Assembly: GCF_025399195.1 (NCBI RefSeq)
Contig: NW_026252150.1
Coordinates: 63,078 to 127,077, forward strand
DNA length: 64,000 nt
Direction of reading: 5' to 3'
Origin: Umbelopsis ramanniana AG
Taxonomy: Eukaryota; Mucoromycota; Umbelopsidomycetes; Umbelopsidales; Umbelopsidaceae
Shown here piece by piece: positions 23,305 to 35,125 of the stretch. The stretch's first letter is position 1. Each line of letters opens with the position of its first letter. The notes beneath the pieces are model-generated. The model made no database searches. It was given only the letters and a program-made list of their open reading frames with translations, and was not told where the DNA came from. Position numbers and translations under genes: made by a program.

Positions 23305-23937
23305 ATGCCTCGGCCGCCGTCTGACATTTGGAATCATTTCACCACCTATGACGATCCAGGAAGTCGAATCAAACGAGCTCGATGCCACTATTGCGACCAT
23401 CAGCAGGCATCCAGTATAACCCGATTATACAGGCACTTGACACGAATATGTCCGCATGTACCTGACGTGGTGCGTCAAGAATTATCTTCACGCAACCTTG
23501 GGAAAGGCAAACATCACCCTCCGTTCGTTACGTACGAGACAAATACCACGGCTGACTTAGATGATGCTCTACAAGTTCTGGCAAGGGCGTCCTACAACTT
23601 GCCATCTACGCAGGTTTCATCGTCAGCCTCTCGCGTGGTAGTCTCTCCAGGTAACCTGGATGTCTCGCACCAAGCTACATTAGACTGGAGTCTTGCTCGT
23701 GCGCTATTTGCCGCGGATGTGCCGTTCAAAACTATCGAAAATCCACACTTTGTACAATTTCTCAATCGCCTCAACCCAAACTACAAACCTCCGTCGCAGA
23801 GGCAACTGCAGCAGCTTTTATTAAAGCGAGAGCATTGGGATATACTTGCAGATAAACGAACGACCACCAAGGACTGTGCTGATGACGATTCGACCGACTC
23901 AGAAACTGAATCAGGCCCAGTACACATGGAAGCTTAG
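23305..23937 (+). CDS. BED zinc-finger protein derived from a hAT transposase N-terminus
   Basis: A 210-residue frame from an ATG at 23305. Residues about 5-55 form a BED finger: DIWNHFT with CHYC and HLTRIC as the Cys2-His-Cys ligands. Residues about 125-170 read WSLARALFAADVPFKTIENP, then FLNRLNPNYKPPS, the dimer or linker segment found right after the BED finger in hAT-family transposases. The RNase-H-like catalytic core and the hAT C-terminal dimerisation domain are absent; the frame closes with an acidic tail (DDDSTDSETES). No stop codons interrupt it, no terminal inverted repeats are seen within a few hundred bases, and no catalytic remnant follows. It may be a domesticated DNA-binding protein, or a truncated element copy. 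Confidence 0.7.
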   Translation: MPRPPSDIWNHFTTYDDPGSRIKRARCHYCDHQQASSITRLYRHLTRICPHVPDVVRQELSSRNLGKGKHHPPFVTYETNTTADLDDALQVLARASYNLPSTQVSSSASRVVVSPGNLDVSHQATLDWSLARALFAADVPFKTIENPHFVQFLNRLNPNYKPPSQRQLQQLLLKREHWDILADKRTTTKDCADDDSTDSETESGPVHMEA

Positions 23938-24104
23938 ACATGTGCAGACATGAGATCATAAAACTGAGACCATAGATTCAAACCTGTACCTTTTTTTGCA
24001 TCCAACCAACCAATACATATAACTTTTTGATTGACTGCTCTGGCTTTCTTTTTATTGAGGTAGATAAATATAGAAGCTCTTGCAATCAAGGACTACTTGA
24101 AAAT

Positions 24105-26037
24105 TCAAGAGAAGTAGAAGCCGTATTCGTTGTTAACGGGAATATTAGTGGCAGTGTGCTCTAAGAACTGGGGCAATTTACGACGACGGAGAGTGTCGTC
24201 AATGGCAGAGCCTAGCTTGATCAAAGTAGGCTCAGAGTAAGCAGTTCCCCATAAACTGATTCCAAAGGGAACACCTATTTAAACAAACCAACACGCGTCA
24301 ACGACCGAAATGAGATACCATGCAGCTCACGATGCTCGTCACTTACCAAAAGGATCGATGCCAGCAGGAATAGTTACGATAGGATAGCCCGCTTGAGCAG
24401 GGATTTGAGTACACAAGCTCCAATTGTCAGAGGGAACAAGCAGAGCTTCAACTTTATGGTTCTTCAAAGCAGCATCGATGCCTTGCTCGCGAGTGGTCTT
24501 GTGTATATAAGCGGCAGCAGCGGTGTATTCTTCTTCAGTGAAAGGGTCGCTATCGCATTGTACGAGAAGCTCTTGTTTGAAATACTTCATCTCAGTGTCT
24601 TGGTGGTCAAGGTTGTATTGGATGATGTCGCTGAGGGTACGAACAGGAGAGGACTTGAGCTCGGAGAGATAGTTGTTCAAGTCACGCTTGAATTCATAGC
24701 AAACAACGGTGAACTCTGACTCGTTATTGAGACCGAGTCCATTTTTGTACATCCAATTCCACGCAGGAGGGTCGGATGAGATGATTTCAATGCTAGGCAG
24801 GTCAGTATTGTTAACAATGATGGCACCAGCCTTCTTCAGTTCATCAATGGCGCTGAAAAGTTGAGGGAGCTGGTTCACGGTTGTAGAGGATTGCCATACA
24901 CGCTTCCACGGGATACCAATACGAACACCCTTCAGAGCTTTCTTGGAAGAAACAAACTTGGTATAATCATGTGGGACACGACCCTTTTGTTCCTCAGTGA
25001 CGGGATCGCGCTTGTCAATACCACGAATAGCATTCAATACATGAGCAGCGTCTTTGAAAGTTCTACCAAATGTACCGACGGTATCTTGAGAATGGGATTC
25101 AGGGATAACACCATTTCGGGAAGTGATACCAACAGTTGGTTTGATACCAATGATCCCAGCGCGTTGAGCAGGGCCGATGACACTGCCATCTGTCTCAGTA
25201 CCAATGGCGACCGTAACCAAGTTAGAAGACACAGAGTGGGCACTTCCGGAAGATGAACCAGCGGGATCCTGAGTGAGATTGTATGCGTTCCGAGTCTGAC
25301 CACCGCGAGCAGACCATCCTTCCGAATAGTTGTCTGACCGAATGTCAGCCCACTCAGCCAGGTTCGCCTTGCCCATAATGATAGCTCCAGCTTGACGTAA
25401 AAGTGCAACAACATGGGAATCACGCGGTACGATCGATCCAATTAGTGCTACCGGGACCAAAAAAAAACTCAAAATATCAATCTGCAGCTCATGTGTGAAA
25501 CAGTAGAAATACAATTTAAGGGTCCATTTTAAACTTACCGTCAGAACCGCAAGTGGTGTTCATCTTATCGGCAGTGGCAATATTATCCTTGACGAGGATG
25601 GGAATACCGTGCATAGCACTACGAACCTTGCCGTGATGACGCTCTTTGTCAAGGTCATCAGCAATTTTATACAGGTCAGGGTTGAGCTCAATGACACCTC
25701 TAAGGAAGATTTTTAGTTGCCGTTTTCGAGGTGACATGAAACCCAGTTTCATGTCACATTATATCATACATGAGGACATCATGCATGTAAGAAAAAAAAA
25801 TTATAGCACGTACTTCATGTAAGGATTGATCTTTTCAACACGGTCCACATAGCATTCCACAAGCTGGTGACTGGTTAAGCGACCAGATTTCAATCTTGCT
25901 TGAATACTGTCAATAGTAGCTTCTTCCAGAGTAAACCCATGACATTTTGGCATAGGAAAAGGATTGGTAGCAGCTTCCGCTCCTGTGGAAAGAACGCAAG
26001 CCATCACGGCGAGAGACAACGCTGTGAAAGACCGCAT
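24105..26037 (-). CDS. Secreted amidase-signature hydrolase
   Basis: Four exons starting at 26037 (MRSFTALSLAVMACVLSTGA, a clear signal peptide). Family core: HGIPILVKDNIAT carries the catalytic Lys, and DPAGSSSGSAHSVSSNL carries the two Ser of the Ser-cisSer-Lys triad (a GSSSGSA variant of the usual GGSSGG). GTETDGSVIGPAQRAGIIGI and KPTVGITSRNGVIP match fungal amidases. The last exon gives GVPFGISLWG and ends in YGFYFS. About 560 residues. Such enzymes hydrolyse amides or peptide amides; the substrate cannot be told. Intron 1 contains a 12-bp perfect inverted repeat. It is divergent from the receptor gene at 26478. Confidence 0.93.
25731..25757. repeat. Perfect 12-bp inverted repeat inside an intron
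   Basis: GTGACATGAAAC (25731-25742) and GTTTCATGTCAC (25746-25757) are exact reverse complements separated by CCA. The hairpin lies in intron 1 of the amidase gene. Origin is unknown; it could be a footprint or an RNA hairpin. Confidence 0.8.
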
Positions 26038-26477
26038 TATTAAGGTGGATAATAAGGAAGGGAAGGATAACAAATGAAAAGAAGGAGGAAAAGTAAAAAG
26101 ACCGTAGGCGCTGTCGACTTTAACCTTGCGGGATATTTTTCTGGGAGCACAGGCATGCAATCGACCCTAATTTTTTTTTGGCTCGGAGCATGGTAAAGTA
26201 TACACCTCATTCAACAAGCACACAACTTTGTTTTCAAGGGCTGTTCGCTGAGTACACCGGTGTTTTATTCTGAGGCCATATTAGTAAAAATCCACATCGC
26301 CTGAGGTTTCTGTACCATTGTAGACAGGGACCGGGTTATAAAACACTATCAATTAGTACATGCTAGCCATTCTTTTCAACAGTCCCGTAACATTTCCAAA
26401 TTCAAAGTGGCCTTCTTCTCTCTACTTCCCTTCGATTCCTCTTTTTCTGTTCTTGATTACAATTAACCTGCTGATTT

Positions 26478-28169
26478 ATGGTGAACGCAACAGAACTATA
26501 TCCGAATACCCCCACGCCGGATCTCGACGTTTCTGATTGGGATTTTGATCCGGGCTACAAACTACTGATGGGAGAATATGTAAGTTTCTACAATACTGTC
26601 TCTATAGTAACCCTTGATGTGAAGCTCATCCACCGTAGCAATCTTCGGTCTTTATGTACCTGAACCTTACTCTAAACCCAGCAAGTATTGTTTGCGGCTC
26701 CATTGTATGCATCATCCTTCTCGCCATTCGAGCGTATGATAAAACCTTGGTCGATCGTGTAAGCTTACGCTTGACTGCCGTTGTTAGTGCAGTGGATGTC
26801 ATCAAGGCGGCCGCGTACATTATCTTCACATACGTAGAGACTCCCGGAGCTACATGTAGTGCTACTGCTTGGTTTGTCTTATTCCTCACAAATCTATATA
26901 CCTTTTTGTCAGTTGCCATTGCTTTCAATCTCCAATGGGTAAGTTTAGGAAAAAATTTATTTAGGTTGACTGAATGATGGTACATTGATATTTCTGGAAC
27001 CCCTGGCACTATCAATCACTAGATCTTTCTACATAAGAATCCAGTCCATAGGCATCTCGAGGCCGCATACTTTTCAGTCTCCATAGCTCTAGCCTTCATC
27101 ACAACCATCCCGCCTTTGGTAAGTCACCGCATTGAATGTAGATACTTCTGCTCAACCGCGCTGATCGCCGAAATGTCAAATGCACCGTTTATGTTGTGCT
27201 ACCATAGGCTGCCGGGCGACTGGGCTATGATCCATTCTATGGGTCCTGCTGGTTCAGGTCCTACTCTTCAAAAAGCACTATCGCTTGGGAATGGGCCACG
27301 TTCCTTATCTGGAACCTTTTAGGGAGTATATACTGCTTTTTGGTGGTGGTTGCCGTCATCCTCCGACTACGACAAAATGTCTCTATTCTCGGAGCCTACA
27401 CATCTAGCAAAGCATCACCCGATGCTACCACTCAGCAGAAGTCTAAAATAACTCACCGGCTGTTACGTCAACTAGTTTTTCGAATTTCCATGTATGCTTT
27501 GATACCCATAATCACGCAAGGCGGCTGGTATATCAGTGAAATGATAATGCAGTTTCAACATCGCCTGGTAAGCCCCCCCCCAAAAAAAAAGAGACTGCGA
27601 TTTTCCTCAAAAAAAAAAGGCGGGAAAAAAGGAAAACTTGGAAGCTAACATGATACATTTGTTCCATCTGTGTGCAGGACACTGGCATTACATATTGGGC
27701 CATTTCTGGCACCGATTTACCAGGTGTTTTGAATTTACTGGCATTCTGTATGGACCCCGCCTTATCCAATGCTCTAAGTGTTATCAAATTGGCCATGATT
27801 GAAAGATATGGGGATACAAATTCGCCCAATGCGAAAGACCACAAATTCAAGGCATGGATTACAAGAACCTTATTTGGCATTAAACGGCTCCATACCAATG
27901 ACTCTCCATATTACCGCATGTCGGGAAGTGACAATGTGAACTCCAGCGACACTGTTGTTGATATAGACCCACAAAATTTGCCACTTACACATTATCCGGT
28001 CACCGGGAAATCGGCACCGTCATGTTCCAGAGGATCCACAGCCGCAATCAACCAAGGACCGCGCGACTACGAGATGCATTGCATTGACAACGCCAAAGAA
28101 GATAACGGAACAAAAAGACGCAGCGGAGGTGATGAGGAAGAATTTCGCACTGTCATCCGCGGCTTATGA
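26478..28169 (+). CDS. Seven-transmembrane G-protein-coupled receptor (cAMP/nutrient receptor-like)
   Basis: Five exons from ATG 26478; internal starts after acceptors near 26636, 27021, 27209 and 27677. The N-terminus MVNATELYPNTPTPDLDV has an Asn-glycosylation site and is short and extracellular. Hydrophobic segments follow in exons 2-5, for example SIVCGSIVCIILLAI, VDVIKAAAYIIFTYV, FLTNLYTFLSVAIAF, SIALAFITTIPPLAA, FLVVVAVILRL, YALIPIITQGGWYI and DLPGVLNLLAFCMDP: seven in total. The loop after helix 4 has GYDPFYGSCWF, typical of fungal cAMP-receptor-like GPCRs. The tail (about 120 residues) is Ser/Thr-rich and cytoplasmic. It probably senses a nutrient or external signal through a G-alpha protein; the ligand is unknown. 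Confidence 0.85.
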
Positions 28170-28996
28170 GCCGTCCAGCAAGTTCATTATCTGTATGTTG
28201 GTTTCCTGTATTCATGAATTTTTCATTTTCTCTAGAAGGCTCAGTGACACTTTGAACTGGCTTTAACTTCGTCTTGATCCTTCCCATTTTTGTACTTTCA
28301 CTATATTCATCCTTGCATCCGTACACAATCTTTTTCCCATTTTCTACCCCTGCCATTGCATTAAACGTCAATTCAATGTTATCTGCCCGTACATGTCGTA
28401 GATTGAAAATCAGTAGTCGATAACGGGCCCTACTTAATGTTCTGAGAACGCCATGTACAGAAACGTGTAGCTTCTGTAAATTATCCAAATTGGGTCACCG
28501 GCATATGTACAAGGATAAGAACGTGGTGAATTCGCCTTTGAGCAACCAATTTTACTCGCAGCTAAGTGTATGAAACACATATAGAACCATGATACTGTAT
28601 CAGTACGATAGAGATAATAGAACAAAATAGCTCCCAGCAATGGTTCACCAGCTAAAAGCAAATTTGAAAATAGGTCGTTGACGCTTTGCTCGTGAGTGTC
28701 TTGGAATTAAACTCCAAAAAAGGATAATAGAAGAAACATTGAGTGCGAGTAGATTATATTCTTTTGGCTTCTGCATTATGCACTGTGATATTAGGGTGAT
28801 GCCACAAAACTCGGGTATCTATGATCGCTTGGCTACACACGTCACATAACGTCTACCAGTTGCTTCTCAGCTGGTCCGCTGTGGATCAAGCATCTCAGAA
28901 CAAATATATACTCGACTAAACCATCTCACATTTGAAGTTGTATCAACTTGCAAATACTGAACCGTCGCAATATTTATTATGAGTAGAAGCATTATT
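28170..28996. other. Convergent intergenic region
   Basis: About 830 bases between two stops (receptor and LIM gene). Only short frames are present, with no family resemblance, and no RNA gene was seen. Confidence 0.4.
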
Positions 28997-30180
28997 CTAT
29001 CGGGTAGCGCCTTCAGTCGATAATAGTCCTCCGTAACCATAACCCTAAGGAATGTTAATGTTTGAGCAAAAGCGAGACTCATTCCCAGTAAAAAAAAAAG
29101 CCATAGCTAAACCAACCTTAGGTCCAAAATCTTTACTGTAGCAAGGCCGGCAATATATATCAAACCCCTTGTCTACCATGCTCGTAGAATCCAACAATTT
29201 GTTGCACTTTAAGCACCGGAAACACATTTTGTGGTACTTTTTGCCTGCGCCGAGAATGAGTTCGGCAGCGTACACTGGTTTGTCGCATTTTGCACATAAA
29301 TCGCTGTTGACCTGAAAACTCATTTTCTTCGGTACATATCCCGTTCTGCTGTTGACGTAAGCGCTGGGACGCTCGTTTACAGTCGACGGCTTTGGCGGGA
29401 TTGCAGGAGGAGCTGAAGCGTTTTTGGTGACCATCGGTCGAGAAGGTAGTGATGGAGCATTGTTTGTGGGTCTGGCTGGTAGGCTGGGAGCTGCGATCGG
29501 TTGTGTTTGCTGCGGTGACGCCGGCTGGACCGCAGCTTGATTAAAGTTCGTTGGTACCTTCGATGTTGCCGCTTGCTCTGCTGCCCAGTCTGACTCGGCC
29601 AAGACTTCCTTGGCTGTTTTAGTTTCCGTGTGCATGAATGAAAGACCTCCAGATCCATATCCTTTGGGACCCCATTGACGATTGTAACAAGTTTTGCAAT
29701 AAGCCTATCATTGATTGAAGCAACAAATGCTGTTACTCCAAGCTGCTTACATCCAAATCTCTCCCAGCACTGCACTAATTACCTGTCCCTCGCGCTCCGC
29801 CATTGTAGTTGAATCAAGTGACTTGTTACATTCCTTTCAAGAAGTATAAGTATGCTTGAAGCTGATATCACTTCACCTTTGCCCTCCTCTTACCTTGCAC
29901 GTAAAGCAAGCTCTGTGGTAATATACACTGTTTGGTCCTAGCACCTAATTCGAGTTGTTTTGGTTGATTCCTGTCAGTTATGTCTCCTACCGAATACCCT
30001 TCATAGAACCTTTGTGAATGACTATACCTGTTCCGCCATATATACGTCTTTGGACGGACAAAGTACCATTATGGTGGTTGCATTGTTAATATGGCGCAGA
30101 AAGCACTACGTGATGGCTATAGATAGCTTACATTTATCGCATCTCGGGCATTTGGGAGCTCCTCCGAATCGTGGTGGCAT
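28997..30180 (-). CDS. Two-LIM-domain protein (CRP-like)
   Basis: Exon 1 (30132-30180) reads MPPRFGGAPKCPRCDK; exon 2 (30028-30047) is only 20 nt (VYMAEQ); exon 3 (29894-29944) gives VLGPNSVYYHRACFTCK; later exons give ECNKSLDSTTMAEREGQ, AYCKTCYNRQWGPKGYGSGG and a long linker. The second LIM domain has CAKCDKPVYAAELIL, CFRCLKCNKLLDSTSM and YCRPCYSKDFGPK. The last exon gives GYGYGGLLSTEGATR and stop. Both LIM domains have full zinc ligand sets and a Gly-rich tail like cysteine-rich proteins (CRPs). The linker is Pro/Ala-rich (LPARP, LPSRP, AIPPKP), offering SH3-type sites. Likely role: actin-linked scaffold. It is divergent from the E2 gene. Confidence 0.93.
30028..30047 (-). other. 20-nt microexon of the LIM gene
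   Basis: Acceptor CCAAAG, exon ACGTATATATGGCGGAACAG, donor GTATAG. It joins T| of exon 1 to give Tyr-Val-Tyr-Met-Ala-Glu-Gln, the conserved KxVYxAE segment after the first CxxC of a LIM domain. Phases before and after agree. Confidence 0.8.
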
Positions 30181-30654
30181 TGTGTTATGTAGAAGAAAAA
30201 AGTTCGAGAAATCGAGTGGAGAAATTGAAGTTTATGACATAATGGCTTGCAACACACACTTCCAAAAACTACAAATGCAAAATCTGTCATATAGCTTATT
30301 TTTTGATACTGTTTTATTCATGGAATATGAAAACCAGAAGATTATACATTGTCGGATCGTGTTGATAACAACATACTCCTTGACCTATTACAGCTGCATG
30401 AATGGTTGGCCATATCCATGCACTTGATCCATGCCATAATAAGCATCATGACATTTACGCAGCTTATAGATCAGGATATTCAGACTACTATTTGTAGAGT
30501 GGTTGTTACCAAACCGCAGTGCCATGTTAAAGGGCTTCTACAGTGGCTCAGATGACGTGTGTTGTGATTTTTAGAGATGCGCCAAAATTAGTGCGGCTAG
30601 CGGAAGGAGTATAACACAACTCTTCTTTTCTACCCGGTAAAAGAAACTTGAATC
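30181..30654. other. Divergent promoter region
   Basis: About 470 bases between the LIM gene and the E2 gene. No further gene is supported; the open frame on the plus strand here overlaps LIM exon 1 antisense. Confidence 0.4.
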
Positions 30655-31417
30655 ATGGCTCTGAAGCGCATTCAAAAGGTTAGATAGCAGCGTTTAAACT
30701 CGAACGGCAACACAAACTTAACTATGGCAAGTACAGGAATTAGCAGAACTTAACAAGAATCCACAACCTGGGATCAGCGCAGGCCCAATCGATGAAGACA
30801 TGTTCCATTGGCAAGGTACATCCTTTTACCACCATTGTTCAACGGCCTGTTTTAAACTTTGACTGACTTTATTTTATAGGATCTATTGCTGGACCGGTAT
30901 GTGGCAAACTATGGGTATAGATTCTCACTTGACAACCCGCAGTCCCTTTAACATACTCCTTTTGTAGGCTAACAGTGCATACAAAGGTGGTGTGTTCAAA
31001 TTGGATATCGTTTTTTCAGCCGACTATCCTTTCAAGCCACCCGTTGTCAAGTTCATCACCAAAGTATATCACCCCAATATTGACGATGACGGTTCAATAT
31101 GCGTATCTCTTCTAAAGAACGATGTCTGGAAACCAGCCACTAAATTGCATCAAGGTAAGTGTGGGTATTTTGAGATAGGCTGCGCGCCCTGCTGGCTGAC
31201 ATATGGCTTCGCAGTTCTTGGTTCAATTTCGGATCTCTTGGAGAACCCAAATCCTGAGGATGCCTTGGTGGCATCCATTGGAGAGGTCTATACCACCAAC
31301 AGAACAAAGTTCAATAAGACTGCCAAAGATTATGTTAAGAAGGTAAGTACACCATCACGGCACGGTCGTGTAGCCCCTGTACTAAACTGTCGTCTTTTGC
31401 AGTATGCCACGCCCTAA
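30655..31417 (+). CDS. Ubiquitin-conjugating enzyme E2 (UBC4/5-like)
   Basis: Six or so short exons; the first codes MALKRIQK (30655-30678), the third is 17 nt (30880-30896) and the last codes YATP before TAA at 31415-31417. The protein is about 148 residues, the size of class I E2s. Motifs: ELAELNKNPQPGISAGPID, VFSADYPFKPPVVKFITKVY, the HPN tripeptide, and the active Cys in GSICVSLLK. Residues after it (NDVWKPATKL) differ from the usual DQWSPAL, so it may be a diverged UBC4/5 or UbcE-type paralogue. It accepts ubiquitin from E1 and passes it on with an E3. Confidence 0.93.
30880..30896 (+). other. 17-nt microexon of the E2 gene
   Basis: Acceptor TTTTATAG, exon GATCTATTGCTGGACCG, donor GTATGTGG. 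It supplies Gly(split)-Ser-Ile-Ala-Gly-Pro, part of the conserved W-x-G-x-I-x-GP segment of E2 enzymes. Frame before and after is kept only when it is included. Confidence 0.85.
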
Positions 31418-31859
31418 GCAAGACTCCTTCTTTTATCCTTTGAGAGTCTCAGTGCTATGGCATGAACATTACATTTGTCATGCCTACAGCAAACTGTACA
31501 TAAACAAATGCGTAACTGTATAGAAATAAATCTCAGGTTTATTCTGAAGCGTGTAGATGGAATTTGGGTCATGAGCGAGTAGTGCTTGAGTGATATCCGT
31601 AGTTGAGAATCTGTTTTAACCGATCATTTTGGCAGAACGCTGCAAGACAGACGATGAACAGATTTGATGAATTGCTTTCTTTTTTATTTGGGCAAGGAAA
31701 ATACATATATGACTGTACATGGAGGGACAACGGCTAGCAATGTAAGGGTCTATAACTAAAAATGCAAATGAATGGTGATGAACAAAAATGAAAATCCTTT
31801 TACAGGATTTAATAAGTGCAATGAGGTATGTAGAACGTGGTTTACACAACGCTGCGCGT

Positions 31860-33323
31860 TCATTCTTCCATTTCTTCAAGATCATCGATGCCTTCACTTT
31901 CATCTTCTTCACCGCTCTCGTCGCCACTGACGATATTTTCATCACCATCACTCTCTTGGCCGCTGTTCTCTTCGTCATCCTTCTTGACTGGTGCTCCTCC
32001 AGTACGCAGACGATGCTCTTCCTTCTCCTGCTGCTTTCTCTTGACATTCTCTTCCTGCTTCGATCGTCGTTGTGCCGTGAGTTTGGCCTTTTCTTGTCTT
32101 TTCTTTGTAAGTGCCTTGATCTCAGTTGAGGATTTTTCAACTGTAAAAATTGGCAAGATGTTAGTAACCATACGCTGAGCTCGCATCCAACCTTCAAGGT
32201 AGAAAGGTGAAGAAGGATCTTCAACTTACCGAAATGATGGTAAAGAACTTCACCGCCGCAAAGGCCATTTTCAACTTTGGTCAAGGTGAGTTGCATTCTT
32301 GGGCCAATTTCATGCAGACGGATAGCTCTTTGTTCACTCTGTCTGTTTCCACGGCCAACATAGTCCTGACCCAAAGTAACGGTTGATTCAGGGCCATCCT
32401 CAACGTCTGACTCGGATATAACAGCTTCGCGAAGGACGTATTCGCTGATATCTTCGAGGTCGGCCAAATTGGGCACTTCGGTGGTAATGATTTTCTTCAC
32501 AGACTTGGATACGCCAATTGGCTTAACGCCGATAGCGTAATGTCGGAAATCTATCATATTGGTATCACTGTTGTAGTTGAGGAGAACGACTCTTCGAGCA
32601 TCAGCCAATTGCATCTATAAAGATCAATCAATTGGGTTTTAGTCTCTACGCAGTCATAATCTTTAATGCTATGCTGCAATCGAATAACTCACGGTTTGCA
32701 CATTGATGGAAGGGAACATGTTTTGGAACATGGTGGTCATGAGCTTGAATTGTTTTCCTTCTTGATTGAAGTTGTTCAAAACAAGGAGTGGACTTGTCAA
32801 AAACTCTACACCGGGGCTTTTAGGGGTCCGTTGCAAAGCGAGTACATCTTTTGATAGAGCGTATTGTTCGACTTTGAACGTCAGCGTTGGACCACGAGGA
32901 ACACGAGCGATTCTCATATTGGTACCCTTCTCAGTTCGACTGAAGATCATAAAATGTGATACTCCCAATTGACCTGCGACCATGACGAAATCACGTAACC
33001 GGTTGGTTTTACGCTCCTATAGTCCATAAAAGTTAGTTTTTGTTCGATGTGGGCTATCTGCAAGAATGATACTTACTTTAAGATGTGAAGCCGTGTTTGG
33101 TTCCATCAATCTTCGGACATCCTTAACCAATGCCGTGACAGATCGGCCGACAGCGCCCGATCTTATGACAAAACTCTTTGGTGCTTTTTTGCTAGGATCC
33201 GTTTCGTCCTCGACCCGTTGATGCGTTCTCGTCTTTCTCTGTAAAGAGTGTTTTGCTTAGTTTCCTGCGAAGCACTAAAAGTGACCCTAGCGTACTACAA
33301 TGACTTACTCTTTTCTTGCCCAT
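31860..33323 (-). CDS. SSF1: Brix-domain ribosome biogenesis protein Ssf1 (Peter Pan)
   Basis: Exons start at 33323 with MGKKR, then TRTHQRVEDETDPSKKAPKS, FVIRSGAVGRSVTALVKDVR, RLMEPNTASHLK, and KTNRLRDF joined to VMVAGQLGVSHFMIFS. GTNMRIARVPRGPTLTFKV is the Brix signature; VVLLNYNSD, IDFRHYAIGVKPIGVSK and GPRMQLTLTKVENGLCGGEV follow. The tail after GWMRAQRM is Lys/Glu-rich and ends in an acidic run (LEEMEE). Ssf1 joins the early 60S particle with Rrp15 and Rrp14 in the nucleolus. It converges on the E2 gene (about 440 bases between stops) and diverges from the thiamine kinase gene. Confidence 0.95.
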
Positions 33324-33454
33324 GGTGTTCTATGAAGCTGATCTGAAAGAAAAAAAAAAAAAAACCAAAATCAAAAAATGAAAGAATATTGCCAGTCACA
33401 ATTGCGGACATCAATCATGCTGCAGTTCTCTGTTGAGCTTCGGACACTTTCACC

Positions 33455-34620
33455 ATGCGACAATGGCGACCCTCAGACGTCTTATCTCTTGAGAAACCCT
33501 TAAGACCTTATGCGCTTATTATTCTCAACCAAAAATTAAATAGGTTAGACATTTTCAAGAAGCTATGGTCAGAGGGTATGCTCATTCACGTTTGACTTTG
33601 CTCGTGGCGAAAAGTTGATCAATACTGATCAGTTTGATCCTGCAGCTTCTTATCGGTTCTGCGCCGACGGGGGGGCTAACAGGCTTTATGATGCATTCGA
33701 GGACGATGTGGAACTGCGAGAGAAGTAAACTTTTTTATAAAATTTTGGGCCAGTTGTGAGTCACCGAACACTGACTGACAGCATGCATCAGGTACCTACC
33801 TCACGCTGTACATGGAGACTTGGATTCGCTACGAAAAGATGTACGCGACTATTATGAGTCGAAGAACGTTGAAGTTTCGCAAGACCATGACCAGAATTCG
33901 ACCGACTTTATGAAATGCATCTCCCTTTTGCGCAAAAAAGAAACTAGTGATAAGAATAAGGATGGCATCAAGGTAAATTAATACGAGCATTTTTTCACAC
34001 CTGATTTTGAAATTGAGTGCTAAATCATTGGTTGACAGTACGATATTGTTGCTTTTCCTGCACTTGGTGGAAGGTTTGATCAGACCATAGCAAGTATCAA
34101 TCAGCTTTATTTCCTGAAAGACGAAACAGATCGCCAAACACTTCTTGTCAGTGACGAGAATTTGACCATCCTTTTGGATGAGGTAAGATCATTAACTGAA
34201 CTACCAGTTAATAAGCCCAGTCATATGCTGATTTCCTTCTTTCATCCTCAGGGCAAACACAGAATTGAATGTAACCGCCAACTTGAAGGTATTTATCCAT
34301 TGTAAGAGGATACATTGAAGTAGAAATTAAATTTAATGGCTTTGATTACTCTACCAGGTCCCACATGTGGTATCATGCCTTTAGGTGGACCCATTGTTTT
34401 GACTACTCGTGGTTTACGCTGGAATTTAAGTAAGTACTGAATGCCATGCATGACAGTTTACCGACTCTTTCAGTTTGTTGACTAACATGTTATAGCCGAC
34501 TATCCATGTCACTTTGGAGGTATGGTTAGCACCTCTAATGTCCTTGCATCGGATATTGTGGAAATAGAAACAGACAAGCCAGTGGTATGGACCGTGGAGC
34601 TGAAGGAGGATACCTGCTGA
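33455..34620 (+). CDS. TPK1: Thiamine pyrophosphokinase
   Basis: Several small exons from ATG 33455 (MRQWRPSDVLSLEKPLRPYA) to TGA 34618-34620. Family blocks: YRFCADGGANRLYDAF, HAVHGDLDSLRKDV, QDHDQNSTDFMKCI, VAFPALGGRFDQTIASINQL, LLVSDENLTILL, GPTCGIMPLGGP and FGGMVSTSNVL near the end. Asp residues of GDLDS and GGRFDQ bind ATP-Mg and thiamine. The enzyme makes thiamine diphosphate from thiamine and ATP in the cytosol. Length is about 260 residues, in the family range. Only about 130 bases separate its start from SSF1, so the two share a compact divergent promoter. Confidence 0.95.
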
Positions 34621-34765
34621 GTTACAAACTAGCTGTTTGATCATTTACATAGTCTTTGTTACATACCCGCGATGTATTCATAATCAAATCGAATTAAATT
34701 ACGCATGTCACACATTCAATGAAAACAATCTTGGTGTTTAATCAAAGAATTATATCGAAAATTGG

Positions 34766-34957
34766 ATGCGGCAACTTGCAAATGCGCCAGAAACTTTCAA
34801 TGCTGCTCGTTTTAACAATATGCCAACACAGAAAGGTTACACGGACAGTTATGTTTCCGATTGCGTTGGTATAGCTGCCATTACTCCATTATATTCCAGG
34901 CACGTACCACAATTGCTCTCTAGCGCTCCTGCCGGAAGCACAACACCCGTTGTTTAA
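34766..34957 (+). other. Short open frame of unclear status
   Basis: A 63-codon frame with ATG (MRQLANAPETFNAARFNNMP...). No family resemblance, signal peptide or membrane segment is visible. It lies between the thiamine kinase stop and the SIR2 gene and may be chance or a short upstream transcript. Confidence 0.15.
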
Positions 34958-35125
34958 CTGAAAATACCATTGTTTCACTTTTTGTGTGAAATGTCAAACA
35001 AATTAGTCAGACGGCGCTGGTGACGTATAAATATTCGAAAAAACAAGTGATCCGTGCTCATTGACGGTTTTTTTCTCCTGAAAGTTAAAATAATCTATAG
35101 TCAACTGCAAAAAGAATTTCGTTCC

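Noticed and set aside
34766-34957. 63-codon frame between TPK1 and SIR2
   Set aside because: No family signal; kept only as a low-confidence entry.
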